Source: JBBIQS01 sp037442205
GTDB taxonomy: Bacteria > Myxococcota > Myxococcia > Myxococcales > UBA5297
Assembly (NCBI GenBank): GCA_037442205.1
Contig: JBBIQS010000074.1
Span: forward strand, 1-39,617
Length of the DNA: 39,617 nucleotides
Direction: 5' to 3'
The notes under the pieces were generated by a model. It was given only the letters and a program-made list of their open reading frames with translations, had not been told where the DNA came from and did no database searches. A program made the translations under genes and the position numbers. Shown here one piece after another: positions 25,838-34,314 of this stretch (position 1 is the stretch's first letter; each line of letters opens with the position of its first letter).

Positions 25838-26010
25838 GGAAGTCCCCTCTCGAGATTTCTCATCAAGACTCTACCCCACCTCCGCGGCTGCCCCACAGAA
25901 GCGCTGCATGAAGGCGATGGCGCCGGTTCGCGGACGCTTGGTCTCTCGTGCTCGCGCGTGCGAGCGCTGCCAGGCGGCGACGCTGCTCACGAAGAGAGCG
26001 CGCAAGTCGG

Positions 26011-26117
26011 CTGCCGGTCTCGACATTCCGTCACCACCGGCCGCTGCGAAGACTCACCTCCTTGCTCCAACCGAAACTCAGAATCGATAGCGACAAGGAC
26101 GGAAGAGCGGGCCCGAC
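26011..26117. repeat. Dispersed about 110-bp repeat, copy A (diverged)
   Basis: ctgccggtctcgacattccgtcaccaccgg...ccgctgcgaa[g]actc...ctccttgctcc...cgaaactcag...gcgacaaggacg aligns along its length with copies at 38280-38396 and 39322-39435. It lies upstream of the 24506-25837 gene. Confidence 0.6.
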
Positions 26118-26447
26118 GCGAAGGTCTCGCAGGCGCGGGAACTCTCTGCTCGACGGCCCGACTGCTTGACGAGGCGCCGCAGCGGTCGGATCGAACCGCC
26201 CCCCGACCTCGGCGCAGGTAACGACAGGTCCCCGACGGCTTGTAGTGACGACTGGCGCTCCTCTACACGCTCGGCCGACCCTTCACGGAGCTTGGTCGGA
26301 TGCTGTGAGCCAGCGCTCGACGCAATCTCCGCCGGCCGCTGTTCGCGGTCGGGGGCATTTACGTTGCCCGCCGGCGCCGGCCGGTCGAGCCCCGCCCTGA
26401 ATCAACCCTCGTGTTGCGACGCCTTTCCTGGCGCCCAGCAGCGGGTT
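26118..26447. other. Intergenic stretch without a supported gene
   Basis: 330 bp between repeat copies. It contains another degenerate motif (caggtaacgacaggtccccgac, near 26215-26236). No frame with both a start signal and protein-like composition was seen. Confidence 0.4.
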
Positions 26448-26529
26448 CGACTGCGTGGTTCCATTCGCCTTTGAAGGACGCTGGCCGACTCTCGAGGCAC
26501 GGAAGGTAAGGAACGGCCCGCGTCGCTGA
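26448..26529. repeat. About 80-bp direct repeat, copy 2
   Basis: Partner of 24321-24401. It ends ggaaggtaaggaacggcccgcgtcgctga, followed by a second gcggtccccgacg, and lies about 43 bases outside the stop of the hydrolase gene. Confidence 0.65.
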
Positions 26530-26571
26530 GCGGTCCCCGACGCTCACGAGGTTCCGCCGGCGAAACGCGGG

Positions 26572-27435
26572 TCACAGCTTGCCCAGCACCTGCTCGGCGT
26601 GCGCGATCCAGACCGACAGATGCCCGGCCCCTGGAACGAGGTGGAAATCGCAGCGCGGTAGCCGCACCACGAGCGCGTTGGCGAGCACCGGCGCCGCGGT
26701 GGCGTCGCACTCGCCCTGCCAGATCGAGACGGGCTGCTTCACCTCCTCGAGGGGCACGCCCCAGTCGCCGAAGATCAGGCTCAGGTCCTGCGCCAAGTGC
26801 AGGGGGCCTTGCTGCATGGCGGCGCGCATGCAGTCGCGGAGCAGCGCGGCGTCGAACGTCGGCGCGATCTCGGCGCGCTCGGACGCGGGCAGGCGTTGCA
26901 GAAAATCGCGGGTCGCCTTCTCTGGGTCCGCTCCAGATCCCGCGCGACCCGTCTGAACATCGACGCGACCAGGGAATGGGGCATCGCGGCGAGCACACCC
27001 ATGCTCAGGCGGATCTTCAGCGGCACGCCGCCGCGGGCGGCGATGGCGCGCGAGGGGACGGCCGAGACGAGGCGCACGGAGCGCACGCGCCCGGGCAGCT
27101 TCCATGCGCACGCCAGCGCGTAGCCACAGCCGCCCGAGTGCGCCACCACGGGGAACGCGTCGAGGCCCAGCGCGTCGGCCATCGCCGCGACGTCCGCGGG
27201 CCAGTCGAGCTGGGTGCGCCCCGGCATGGGCGACGAGCCGCCCAGCCCCGGCCGATCTGGCGCGACGAGGTCGCAGGTGAAGGCGCTTGGCGAGCGCGTC
27301 CGCCGAGGCCGCGAACAGCCCGGTCGCGCCCATGCCGCCGCCGTGGAAGAAGACGACGGGACGTCCCGCCGGCTCGCCGAACTCGTGCACTTGCAGGGTC
27401 CGTCCGTCAGCGAGCGCGACGCTTGTGCGTGTCAT
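26572..27435 (-). pseudogene. Alpha/beta hydrolase, interrupted by two frameshifts
   Basis: The ATG at 27435 has AGGAGG 6 bases upstream. Frame 1 gives VFFHGGGMGATGLF (oxyanion-hole HGGG). After a shift near 27283 frame 2 gives DLVAPDRPGLGGSSPMPGRT and VVAHSGGCGYALACAWKLPG, where HSGGC carries the nucleophile-elbow Ser. A shift near 26937 returns to frame 1, with DPEKATRDFLQRLPA and the late LVPGAGHLSVWIAH bearing the catalytic His. All catalytic elements of an alpha/beta-fold esterase or lipase are thus present, but not in one frame. Either a recent pseudogene or sequencing errors. It overlaps the XRE regulator gene by 29 bp. Confidence 0.85.
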
Positions 27436-27658
27436 GACCTGCCTCCTCGAGGATGAAGACCTCCTCCACCTTCCGGCCGAACGCGCGCGCAATGCGCAGG
27501 GCCAGCAGCAGCGACGGCACGTACCTGTCCGCCTCGAGCGCGATGATCGTCTGCCGGGTGACGCCGACCATCTCCCCCAGCCGCTCCTGGGTCATCTCGC
27601 CGTGCTCGAACCGCAGCCGGCGGATGGCGTTCGTCAGCCGGGCCTCGTGCGCGCCCAT
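27407..27658 (-). CDS. XRE-family helix-turn-helix regulator
   Basis: 83 residues. The N-terminal half carries a canonical HTH: MTQERLGEMVGVTRQTIIAL, EADRYVPSLLLALRIARAFG, then KVEEVFILEE. It resembles the short regulators that accompany small membrane proteins in other bacteria. GGGGGA precedes the ATG. It starts 2 bases after the stop of the membrane-protein gene and overlaps the hydrolase start by 29 bp, so the three genes form an operon. It probably binds the palindrome at 28089-28110 and autoregulates. Confidence 0.88.
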   Translation of the reverse strand: MGAHEARLTNAIRRLRFEHGEMTQERLGEMVGVTRQTIIALEADRYVPSLLLALRIARAFGRKVEEVFILEEAGHDTHKRRAR

Positions 27659-27660
27659 GG

Positions 27661-28065
27661 TCAGATCCCCCGGCGGTACAGCACGAGGACGCTCAGCGAC
27701 CACGCGAGGTACATCGCCATCCAGGCGAAGGTGGCGAGCAGTGCGACCTGCGCCGCCGGCACCGCGAGCGTCGTCCGGTGCGCCGCCCACAGCGCCATCG
27801 CGCCCACCATCACCACCGCGCCGAACAGGTGCGTCGAGTAGACGGCCGCCCGGTAGCGGATGGCCAGGTCGCGCTCGTCCAGCGCCCGCGCCTTCAGGCC
27901 GACCAACTGCCGCCCGATCCACAGCACCGCTATGAACGCCAGGAGATCGAGGAACACCGCCTCGCACTCGAGCGCCGGGAGCGCGAGGCGGAGCGGCCAC
28001 ACGAGCGCCGCAAATACCGTGCTCGCGACGAGCACCAGGAGTGCCTCCTTCTGCTGCGGGACCAT
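27661..28065 (-). CDS. Four-helix membrane protein partnered with XRE regulator
   Basis: 134 residues with four predicted membrane helices: LLVLVASTVFAALVWPLRLAL, VFLDLLAFIAVLWIGRQLVG, STHLFGAVVMVGAMALWAAH and VALLATFAWMAMYLAWSLSV. Between helices two and three lies LKARALDERDLAIRYRAAVY, matching the DERD segment of DUF2178-type membrane proteins that are typically encoded next to a small XRE regulator. GGAGG precedes the ATG at 28065. First gene of the operon. Role unknown; membrane signalling is often proposed. Confidence 0.8.
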   Translation of the reverse strand: MVPQQKEALLVLVASTVFAALVWPLRLALPALECEAVFLDLLAFIAVLWIGRQLVGLKARALDERDLAIRYRAAVYSTHLFGAVVMVGAMALWAAHRTTLAVPAAQVALLATFAWMAMYLAWSLSVLVLYRRGI

Positions 28066-28088
28066 GTCGCCTCCACTCCGTGCAGGAC

Positions 28089-28110
28089 GATGTAACGTAT
28101 ACATTACATC
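28089..28110 (-). promoter_or_regulatory. 22-bp palindromic operator upstream of the membrane protein-XRE operon
   Basis: gatgtaa ... ttacatc arms around a gtatac core form a palindrome with only one mismatched pair. It is 24 bases upstream of the operon start, in a local AT-rich island. On the minus strand it contains TATAC where a -10 element would be expected, so binding would block transcription. Confidence 0.65.
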
Positions 28111-28221
28111 ATGTCCGGTATGCAATACATCGAGTCGAGCACAAGAGACAGCCGGGCGCACGTCACCTACTTCCGCGGGTCCCATCCTCACGTTCCGCCG
28201 GGCGCATCCGCGCTGCGTTCC

Positions 28222-28399
28222 TTGCCCCAGCTGTTTCACCCAAGCCAGTAAGATGCCCCGCACACCATGTCCGCCTCCACGCTCGCCCAGCTTCCCGCCG
28301 CCCGCTTCGTCCCGCTCCGTGAGCGCCCGTTCCTCCCCACGACTCTCGAGGAAGCGCGCAAGCGCGGCTGGGACGAGCTGGACGTGGTGCTGATCACCG
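28222..28399. repeat. Duplicate of the ygiQ 5' end
   Basis: 178 bp matching 32384-32561, starting about 45 bp before the ATG and extending 44 codons into ygiQ, with few mismatches. It breaks off exactly at caccg in both places. Confidence 0.85.
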
Positions 28400-28491
28400 T
28401 GAAGTCCTTCGAGGAGCGCGCCGAGGCGGCGGCCGGGTTCTATCGCGAGCTGTTGGAGAAGCTGGGGGCCAAGACCGAGGCGGTCGGATAG
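28267..28491 (+). CDS. Chimeric ORF: YgiQ N-terminus joined to a duplicated tail
   Basis: 74 residues. Residues 1-44 (MSASTLAQLPAARFVPLRER, PTTLEEARKRGWDELDVVL) are the N-terminus of the YgiQ protein encoded at 32429. From residue 45 it switches in frame to VKSFEERAEAAAGFYRELLE and KLGAKTEAVG, also found at the end of the frame at 29543-29935. No radical SAM cluster motif is present, so it cannot be a YgiQ enzyme. Probably a rearrangement product; whether it is translated is unknown. Confidence 0.6.
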   Translation: MSASTLAQLPAARFVPLRERPFLPTTLEEARKRGWDELDVVLITVKSFEERAEAAAGFYRELLEKLGAKTEAVG

Positions 28492-28543
28492 CCGCGCGGT
28501 CGAGTCAAGGCGGCGATTCTCGAGGTGAAGAGCGGTCCGCGAC
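28399..28543. repeat. Duplicated tail block, copy 1
   Basis: About 145 bp matching 29843-29991 at high identity: the coding tail (FYRELLEKLGAKTEAVG and stop) followed by gagtcaaggcggcgatt and the gaggtgaagagcggtccgcgacc motif. Confidence 0.85.
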
Positions 28544-28730
28544 CTGCGGGTCGGGTCCGGCCAGGCGGTGCGTGAATCGCCCCGTGCTGACGCTACCCAC
28601 GTTCCGCCACCGCCCTTGCACCGACAGGTGAGGCACGAGCTCTCCGGCGTGTTGAGGTCGTGCGGCAAAGGTCCACGAGAGTTCATCCCTCACGATTGAT
28701 TTGCCCGCCGCGGCGCGGGTAGCTTCAACC

Positions 28731-29435
28731 ATGCTCAGCCTCCTGCTCCTCGTCTCGCTGCACGCCGTGAAGGTGGAGTCGGTACGCCTCACGCCTCCGT
28801 CATCCACCGCGACGACCAAGCTCACCGCCGGCAGCAGCGACCTGGCACGCTGCCTGGACTTCGCCGCCATCACCGCGGCGGGTACGGTGCGTGCCACGTG
28901 GGCATGGAAGCGAGGGGAGATCGGCCTCGAGCTGGAGCGACCGCCGCCCGGCGGCCCCTTCGACGCCAGTTGTGTGGACGCAGTGGTCTACCCGCTGCTG
29001 CCGAGCGCCAGCACCGAGGTCCACCTCACGGTCTCGGCCACAGTCTCACCGGCCGAGCTGGAGGCGGGCCGAGCGGCGCCCCGCCTGGACGCTGTGGCTC
29101 TGTGCTCCGCAGTGGGAGCACGAAAAAAGGCCGCGCCCAAAGGTGCCGCCCCGGCGACAGTCGTCGAGGAGGCCTTCGCCGATGTCCTGCGCTCCCGAAA
29201 GGTCGAGGTGCCGGCGCAGCTCCCTTCGGAACCAGACGAACGCAGCGAGTTCTTCGCCCGGGCCATCACTGCGCCGCTCGCGCTCGAGTTGCGGCTCGCC
29301 GCCTTCTCCACCGCGCACGTGAGCCCCGCGCTGCGCGCCAGCATGCTGTTGGCAACGGTGGTCCAACTGGCGCCCGGCGCCTCCGAATGCGCGACCGCCG
29401 CTGCCCTCTTCGAAGGCGCTGGCGTCACGCGCTGA
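28731..29435 (+). CDS. Secreted protein of unknown function
   Basis: 234 residues from the ATG at 28731, chosen for the signal peptide MLSLLLLVSLHAVKVES; no clear ribosome binding site is visible. The mature protein has about four cysteines (DLARCLDF, DASCVDAV, ALCSAVG, ASECATA) and strand-like segments (GTVRATWAWKRGEIGLELER, TEVHLTVSATV) reminiscent of TonB-box/AgmX-type myxobacterial secretory proteins, although I cannot assign a family. It sits inside the rearranged region, between the two copies of the duplicated tail block. Confidence 0.65.
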   Translation: MLSLLLLVSLHAVKVESVRLTPPSSTATTKLTAGSSDLARCLDFAAITAAGTVRATWAWKRGEIGLELERPPPGGPFDASCVDAVVYPLLPSASTEVHLTVSATVSPAELEAGRAAPRLDAVALCSAVGARKKAAPKGAAPATVVEEAFADVLRSRKVEVPAQLPSEPDERSEFFARAITAPLALELRLAAFSTAHVSPALRASMLLATVVQLAPGASECATAAALFEGAGVTR

Positions 29436-29542
29436 CCCGGCGCACCTCAACCGCGAGCCCGAAGGCCCGCCGTGAGGCTCGGCCGGTGTGAGGTGGTAGA
29501 AGAAGTCGCGGACCTGTCTCTTGAGGGCATCGGGGTGCCAAG

Positions 29543-29935
29543 TTGCTCAAGGTCATGAAGGGCGCCGGTGTACCCGTGGACCGCTACTTCCCCACCGGCC
29601 TGCCGGGATACAGCTTCCTCGGCGCAGAACATGGAGAGCAGAGCTTGCCCAAGTTCAAAATGACTCGCGACTTTTCAGCAGGACCACGTCCACGTCTGAC
29701 TCCGTCAGCGGGACATTCCATTGCGCCAGCTTCTCCGGCGGAGCGAAGTGCTCGCCGAGGTCGAGGACGTGTCGAAGGACGCGGGGGCGCGGACCCGTCC
29801 GGTGTCTTTCCCCCCCGGCGCACGCTCTCGGCGATGTGGGGAGTCAAGGCCTTCGAGGAGTGCGCCGAGGCGGCGGCCGGGTTCTATCGGGAGCTGTTGG
29901 AGAAGCTGGGGGCCAAGACTGAGGCGGTCGGATAG
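29543..29935 (+). pseudogene. Mosaic of gene fragments
   Basis: A single open frame, but composite. Residues 1-40 (LKVMKGAGVPVDRYFPTGLP, GYSFLGAEHGEQSLPKFKM) are protein-like with G/C-rich third positions. The middle (about 29665-29840) is low-complexity Arg/Pro and overlaps a fragment coding on the other strand. The last 31 residues repeat the VKxFEExAEAAAGFYRELLE tail of the chimeric ORF at 28267-28491. I read it as fragments joined by rearrangement. Family not recognised. Confidence 0.5.
29655..29780 (-). pseudogene. 3'-terminal gene fragment on the minus strand
   Basis: The minus strand reads VLRHVLDLGEHFAPPEKLA, QWNVPLTESDVDVVLLKSRE, SF and stop: 41 residues that look like a genuine protein C-terminus. 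Upstream the frame continues only as Arg/Pro-rich sequence, and no start is seen. Family not recognised. Confidence 0.5.
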
Positions 29936-29991
29936 TCGCTCGTGCGGCCGAGTCAGGGCGGCGATTTACGAGGTAAAGTGCGGTCCGCGAC
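29843..29991. repeat. Duplicated tail block, copy 2
   Basis: Partner of 28399-28543. It ends gaggtaaagtgcggtccgcgac, 31 bases outside the stop of the minus-strand PQQ-propeller gene at 30022. Confidence 0.85.
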
Positions 29992-30021
29992 GCTCAACCT
30001 ATCGCTGCCGCCCGCCACCGG

Positions 30022-31683
30022 TCAGCGGAAGGCGCAAAGCCCGTCGGCATCGACGAAGATCATCCCGTCATGCACACAAGGGGTGCAGCGCCACTGGACG
30101 GAAGAGGTCTGGTCCTGACCGATGGGAAAGCGTGGTCCGATGGACCAGATCTTCTTGCCGGTTGTGAGGTCCACCGCGTGGAGGGCGCTGGTCGTGTGGT
30201 TGTCCTCCTTGTCGACCAGCACGCACAGGACGAGATCGCCGGCGATGATGGGGCTCGCGCGCCCGATGCCGTAGGGAACCCGGGTGCCGTACTCCCACAG
30301 GCGCTCGCCGTGCGCCTTTTCGAGAGCGAAGAGCCGCCCTCCTTCATCGCGAACGACCACCCGGTCTCTGGCCACCGCCACCGTATTGTCAAAATCCAGG
30401 TCGATGCTCTCCTGATGCCAGCGCTCCTTGCCCGTGGCGCGGTCGAAGGCGCTGAGACCGCGCCCGCTCCGGGTGTAGACAGAGCTCTCGTCTACCGAGG
30501 GCTCTGCCTGGCTGAAGGCAGGCGCCGTCCATAGCTGCTTGCTGCTCGCGAGCTCGACCGCGTGAAGCATCCCCTCGGCGACGAAGAAGAGAATGCCGTC
30601 GCGATACGCAGTGCCGGCAATGACGCCCTGCTTGCCCTCGTCCCGTTTCACCGCGCACTTCCACTTCTTGCGCCCGTTCGCCACCGACAAACCTATCAGC
30701 CCCTCGCCACTGCCCATGAACACCAGGTCGCCGACGACGAGCGGGCTGCCATGCACGGTGCTCAGGCGCGCGACCCATCGAACCTGGCCCGATTTCGCGT
30801 CGAGGGCGTACAGCCCCTGGTTCGTCGCCTGGTAGACCACGCCGCGGTCGACGCAAGCGCTGCCGATGATCCAGCTCCGCGTCTTCGAGAGCTCGGTCTT
30901 CCATACCGTCTTCCCTTGCAGGTCGGTCGCCGAGCAGCGGGCGGTGAAGCTGGTGTTGGCGGCGTAGATGAGGCCGTCGGCCACCACCGGGTTTCCGCCT
31001 TCCTCCGAGCCGCCGTTCTCGTCCGACGAGCTCGGTGGCCAGACGAGCTTGGGCTGCTCCCGCGACACGCGCATGTCGTAGAAACCTGTCCGGTCCGACC
31101 CGCCGAGAAACGTGCTGCCGGATCCCGCGGCCGCCTGGGGCAGCGCCGCCGGCGCCGGGCCATCCTCCCGGACCTCGTACGGGGCGAGATCGCCGGAATA
31201 GGCGTCGACCGCCTGCGCGAGCAGCTTGTCTAGGACCGGGAAGGTGGCGGGCGGCGTGTCGATCCAGGTCAGGTCTCTGAGCACGATTCCCCCCTCGTAG
31301 GCCGTCAGTTTCCCCGCGTCCTTGGCGGCGACCTTCACCTCCTCCGTGTTTCCATCGGGGGTGACGCGCACGGCCCGGCCCTTCCCCTGGTAGACGAGCT
31401 TTCCACCCTCGGGGTTGTCGCCGAACTCGTCCTCATCCGCGCCGGTCGCCGAGAACACTGGCGCCTCGAGGTGGATGACGCGGTCGAGCACCTCACCCGC
31501 GTTGAACGTCAGCCACGCGGGCCAGCGGTCGGGAGCGACGCGCTTCCCGAGCAGCGCGAGGATCGCGGCGACCGGCTGCGGCCCCTTGAACGCCTTGCCG
31601 ATCTTTTTCCCCAGCGCGCCCTCCACGCGCAGCACCAGCGGGACGAACGAGCCTGTGGGCTTCTGAACCTCGAGACGGCGCAT
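30022..31683 (-). CDS. PQQ-binding-like beta-propeller repeat protein
   Basis: 553 residues. AAAGGAG lies 8 bases before the ATG at 31683. No signal peptide is evident (MRRLEVQKPTGSFVPLVLRV). Residues about 1-190 form an unrecognised N-terminal domain. From about residue 205 there are repeated propeller blades of the PQQ_2 type: LQGKTVWKTELS, LYALDAKSGQVRWVARL, LIGLSVANGRKKWKCAV, LSAFDRATGKERWHQES and LHAVDLTTGKKIWSIG, each with the AxDxxTGxxxW signature. This fold is usually a protein-interaction or scaffold propeller (BamB-like) or a quinoprotein; no catalytic PQQ-dehydrogenase residues are evident. Its 3' end abuts the duplicated tail block. Confidence 0.9.
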   Translation of the reverse strand: MRRLEVQKPTGSFVPLVLRVEGALGKKIGKAFKGPQPVAAILALLGKRVAPDRWPAWLTFNAGEVLDRVIHLEAPVFSATGADEDEFGDNPEGGKLVYQGKGRAVRVTPDGNTEEVKVAAKDAGKLTAYEGGIVLRDLTWIDTPPATFPVLDKLLAQAVDAYSGDLAPYEVREDGPAPAALPQAAAGSGSTFLGGSDRTGFYDMRVSREQPKLVWPPSSSDENGGSEEGGNPVVADGLIYAANTSFTARCSATDLQGKTVWKTELSKTRSWIIGSACVDRGVVYQATNQGLYALDAKSGQVRWVARLSTVHGSPLVVGDLVFMGSGEGLIGLSVANGRKKWKCAVKRDEGKQGVIAGTAYRDGILFFVAEGMLHAVELASSKQLWTAPAFSQAEPSVDESSVYTRSGRGLSAFDRATGKERWHQESIDLDFDNTVAVARDRVVVRDEGGRLFALEKAHGERLWEYGTRVPYGIGRASPIIAGDLVLCVLVDKEDNHTTSALHAVDLTTGKKIWSIGPRFPIGQDQTSSVQWRCTPCVHDGMIFVDADGLCAFR

Positions 31684-31837
31684 GTGGATCTCCTTTGATT
31701 TTCCCTTCGATCCGGTGACAGGCCCGACCCGAGTTCGTCGCATGGGTGTTCGCGCGGCGATGTCCGATCCCCGGTAAACGCCTAACATCGCTTGTGTTTT
31801 CGAGAGCCGCCGATTGGCTTGGAAGGGCTGCCGGCCA

Positions 31838-32170
31838 TCATTTCAGCGCGAGGATGCCCTGGGCAGGGCACCGAAGCGTGAGCAACCGGCCCCAGAGCAC
31901 CTCGAGCGCAAGGACCTGCGGCTCAACCTCCTGCGGTCGGGGACCGGTTGCGCGTGAGCATCGGCTGGGCAGGCCCTCCAGCCAAGCGGCCCACATCCTC
32001 CGGGCCGCCACGGCCGCCGCTTCACGCGCCCAAGCCCGATCGTCGCGGCAATCATCTGCAAGTCCAGGTCCTTGTCCCGCGTTCCTCGTATCGATGCCGG
32101 CAACCCGCTGGCCCTCCCTTGGGCGTTCAGCAGATGTATGGCCGTGTCGCACCGCGGTGCCCGCCCACCG
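31838..32170 (-). pseudogene. Possible frameshifted gene remnant
   Basis: Two adjoining minus-strand frames look coding: CDTAIHLLNAQGRASGLPAS, IRGTRDKDLDLQMIAATIGL, then after a shift near 32030 AREAAAVAARRMWAAWLEGL and VLALEVLWGRLLTLRCPA, with a stop at 31838. Together they suggest the remains of one gene of at least 110 codons without a start. No family recognised. The rest of 31684-32428 shows nothing beyond the upstream part of the ygiQ duplication. Confidence 0.35.
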
Positions 32171-32428
32171 CCACCGACCAACCACCGCGCCGGTGTGCGG
32201 CTTCCTCAGGCCTCGCGGCGGCGATACCCGCCCGCCCGCCCCCGAGCGCCGCACGGCGCTGCTGCCCTTCCACCGACCCCGCCGCCCCCCACTCGCCCCC
32301 CTCGTCGAACGCCCTGGGAAGGCTATCGCCGGGGGCTGACACGCAGCGGCGCCACAGGGACCGGGCGCTCCGGAACCTGGGCCTGCGCCAGCTGTTCTAC
32401 CCAAGCCCGGTAAGATGCCCGGCACACC

Positions 32429-34273
32429 ATGTCCGCCTCCACGCTCGCCCAGCTGCCCGCCGCCCGCTTCGTTCCGCTCCGTGAGCGCCCGTTCCTCCCC
32501 ACGACTCTCGAGGAAGCGCGCCAGCGCGGCTGGGACGAGCTCGACGTGGTGCTGGTCACCGGCGACGCCTACGTCGATCACCCGTCCTTCGGGGCCTCGG
32601 TCATCGGGCGAGTGCTCGAAGCGGCGGGCTGGCGGGTGGGAATCATCCCGCAGCCCGACTGGAAGTCCGCCGAGTCCTTCCGCGCCCTGGGGCGCCCGCG
32701 CCTGTTCTTCGGAATCACCTCCGGCGCCATGGACTCGATGGTCAATCACTACACCGCCCACAAGCGCCGCCGCTCCGACGACGCCTATTCACCCGAGGCC
32801 GAGGCCGGACTGCGCCCGGACCGGGCGACCAACGTCTACGCGCAGCGCTGCCGCGAGGCGTTCAAGGGCGTCCCGCTAGTCCTGGGCGGAGTCGAAGCCT
32901 CGCTTCGCCGGCTGGCGCACTACGACTACTGGGACGACAAGCTGCGCCGCTCGATCCTCTTCGACGCCAAGGCCGACTTCGTGGTCTGCGGACAGGGCGA
33001 GAAGCCGATCCTCGCGCTCGCCGCCCGGCTCGACTCGGGCGCCGCGCCTTCGGAGATCGACGACATTGCCGGGCTGGCGGTGATCCGCAAGAGCGGGGAG
33101 GGACTCGACAAGAAGTGGGGCCGTGAGCTGAGCGTGCTGCCGAGCTTCGAGGAGATCTCCGCCTCCAAGGAGGCCTACGCCCGCTTCTCGCGGCTCTACC
33201 ACCAGGAGCACAACCCGGAGAACGCGCGCATCCTGGTGCAGCCGCACGGCGGTCGAGCGGTCGTTGTCCTGCCGCCGATGCCCAATCCGACCACTCCCGA
33301 GCTGGATCGCATCCACGCGCTGCCGTTCTGCCGCGCGCCGCACCCCCGCTACCAGGGCGCGCGCATCCCGGCGTGGGAGCAGATCAAGGCCTCGATCCAG
33401 CTCATGCGCGGCTGCAGTGCCGGCTGCTCCTTCTGCTGCATCACCGAGCACCAGGGCCGCGACGTGGCCAGCCGCTCCCGCGAGTCGGTGCTGGCCGAGG
33501 TCAAGGAGCTGGCCCAGTCCGACGACTTCCGCGGCACCGTCACCGACCTCGGCGGCCCCACCGCCAACCTCTGGCAGATGGAGTGCTCCGATCCGGCCGC
33601 CCACAAGGTCTGCCGCCGGCCGAGCTGCGTCTATCCGACCGTCTGCAAGAACCTCTCGGTCGATCACCAGCCCCTGATCGAGCTCTACCGCGCGGTGCGC
33701 CAGACCCCTGGGGTCAAGCACACCTTCGTCCAGAGCGGCGTCCGCTACGACCTGGCCCACGCCGACAAGAAGAGCGGCCGCGCCTGGCTGGAGGAGCTGA
33801 TCCGCCACCACGTCTCCGGGCACCTCAAGGTCGCCCCCGAGCACGTGGCCCCCGGGGTGCTCAAGGTGATGCGCAAGCCGGGCGCCGGGCAGTTCGAGCA
33901 GCTGCGCCAGGAGTTCGAGGAGATCAGCGCCCGCGCCGGCAAGGAGCAGTACCTGGTGCCCTACTTCATCTCCAGCCACCCGGGCTGCACCCTAGAGGAC
34001 GCCGCCGAACTGCACGACTACCTGCGCGCCCACCACTGGAAGCCGCAGCAGGTCCAGGACTTCATGCCCACGCCGATGACCCTGGCCACCGACATGTTCT
34101 ACAGCGGCATCGATCCCGGCTCGATGAAGCCGATCCACGTCGACCGCGACGTGAAAGCGAAGCGGCTGCAGAAGGCGCTGATGCGCTGGGCCGATCCCGA
34201 GCTGGCCCGCGACTACGACGAGGCGATGCAGAAGCTGGGGCGGAGCCGTTCGGGACGGCCGCAGCGGCGCTGA
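32429..34273 (+). CDS. ygiQ: YgiQ family radical SAM protein
   Basis: 614 residues, normal length for YgiQ. The N-terminal cobalamin-binding-like domain reads PTTLEEARQRGWDELDVVLV and TGDAYVDHPSFGASVIGRVL. The radical SAM cluster is CSAGCSFC (Cys329, Cys333, Cys336), followed by CCITEHQGRDVASRS. Downstream are TDLGGPTANLWQMEC, a second Cys-rich stretch (CRRPSCVYPTVCKNL), and VAPEHVAPGVLKVMRKPG with DFMPTPMTLATDMFYSG near the C-terminus. The reaction of YgiQ proteins is not established. The ribosome binding site is weak. Fragments of this gene occur at 17794-17847 and 28222-28399; this copy is the intact one. Confidence 0.96.
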   Translation: MSASTLAQLPAARFVPLRERPFLPTTLEEARQRGWDELDVVLVTGDAYVDHPSFGASVIGRVLEAAGWRVGIIPQPDWKSAESFRALGRPRLFFGITSGAMDSMVNHYTAHKRRRSDDAYSPEAEAGLRPDRATNVYAQRCREAFKGVPLVLGGVEASLRRLAHYDYWDDKLRRSILFDAKADFVVCGQGEKPILALAARLDSGAAPSEIDDIAGLAVIRKSGEGLDKKWGRELSVLPSFEEISASKEAYARFSRLYHQEHNPENARILVQPHGGRAVVVLPPMPNPTTPELDRIHALPFCRAPHPRYQGARIPAWEQIKASIQLMRGCSAGCSFCCITEHQGRDVASRSRESVLAEVKELAQSDDFRGTVTDLGGPTANLWQMECSDPAAHKVCRRPSCVYPTVCKNLSVDHQPLIELYRAVRQTPGVKHTFVQSGVRYDLAHADKKSGRAWLEELIRHHVSGHLKVAPEHVAPGVLKVMRKPGAGQFEQLRQEFEEISARAGKEQYLVPYFISSHPGCTLEDAAELHDYLRAHHWKPQQVQDFMPTPMTLATDMFYSGIDPGSMKPIHVDRDVKAKRLQKALMRWADPELARDYDEAMQKLGRSRSGRPQRR

Positions 34274-34314
34274 GGCAAAGCCCCCTGGCCTCAGCACCCC
34301 TTGGAGCCGACCGC

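Noticed and set aside
28540..28690. Possible minus-strand fragment (DELSWTFAARPQHAGELV)
   Set aside because: Protein-like in part, but third-position composition is mixed and no clear boundaries are visible.
31843..32761. Minus-strand frame running across the start of ygiQ
   Set aside because: The part over ygiQ is a mirror of the real gene; only 31838-32170 is retained as a possible remnant.
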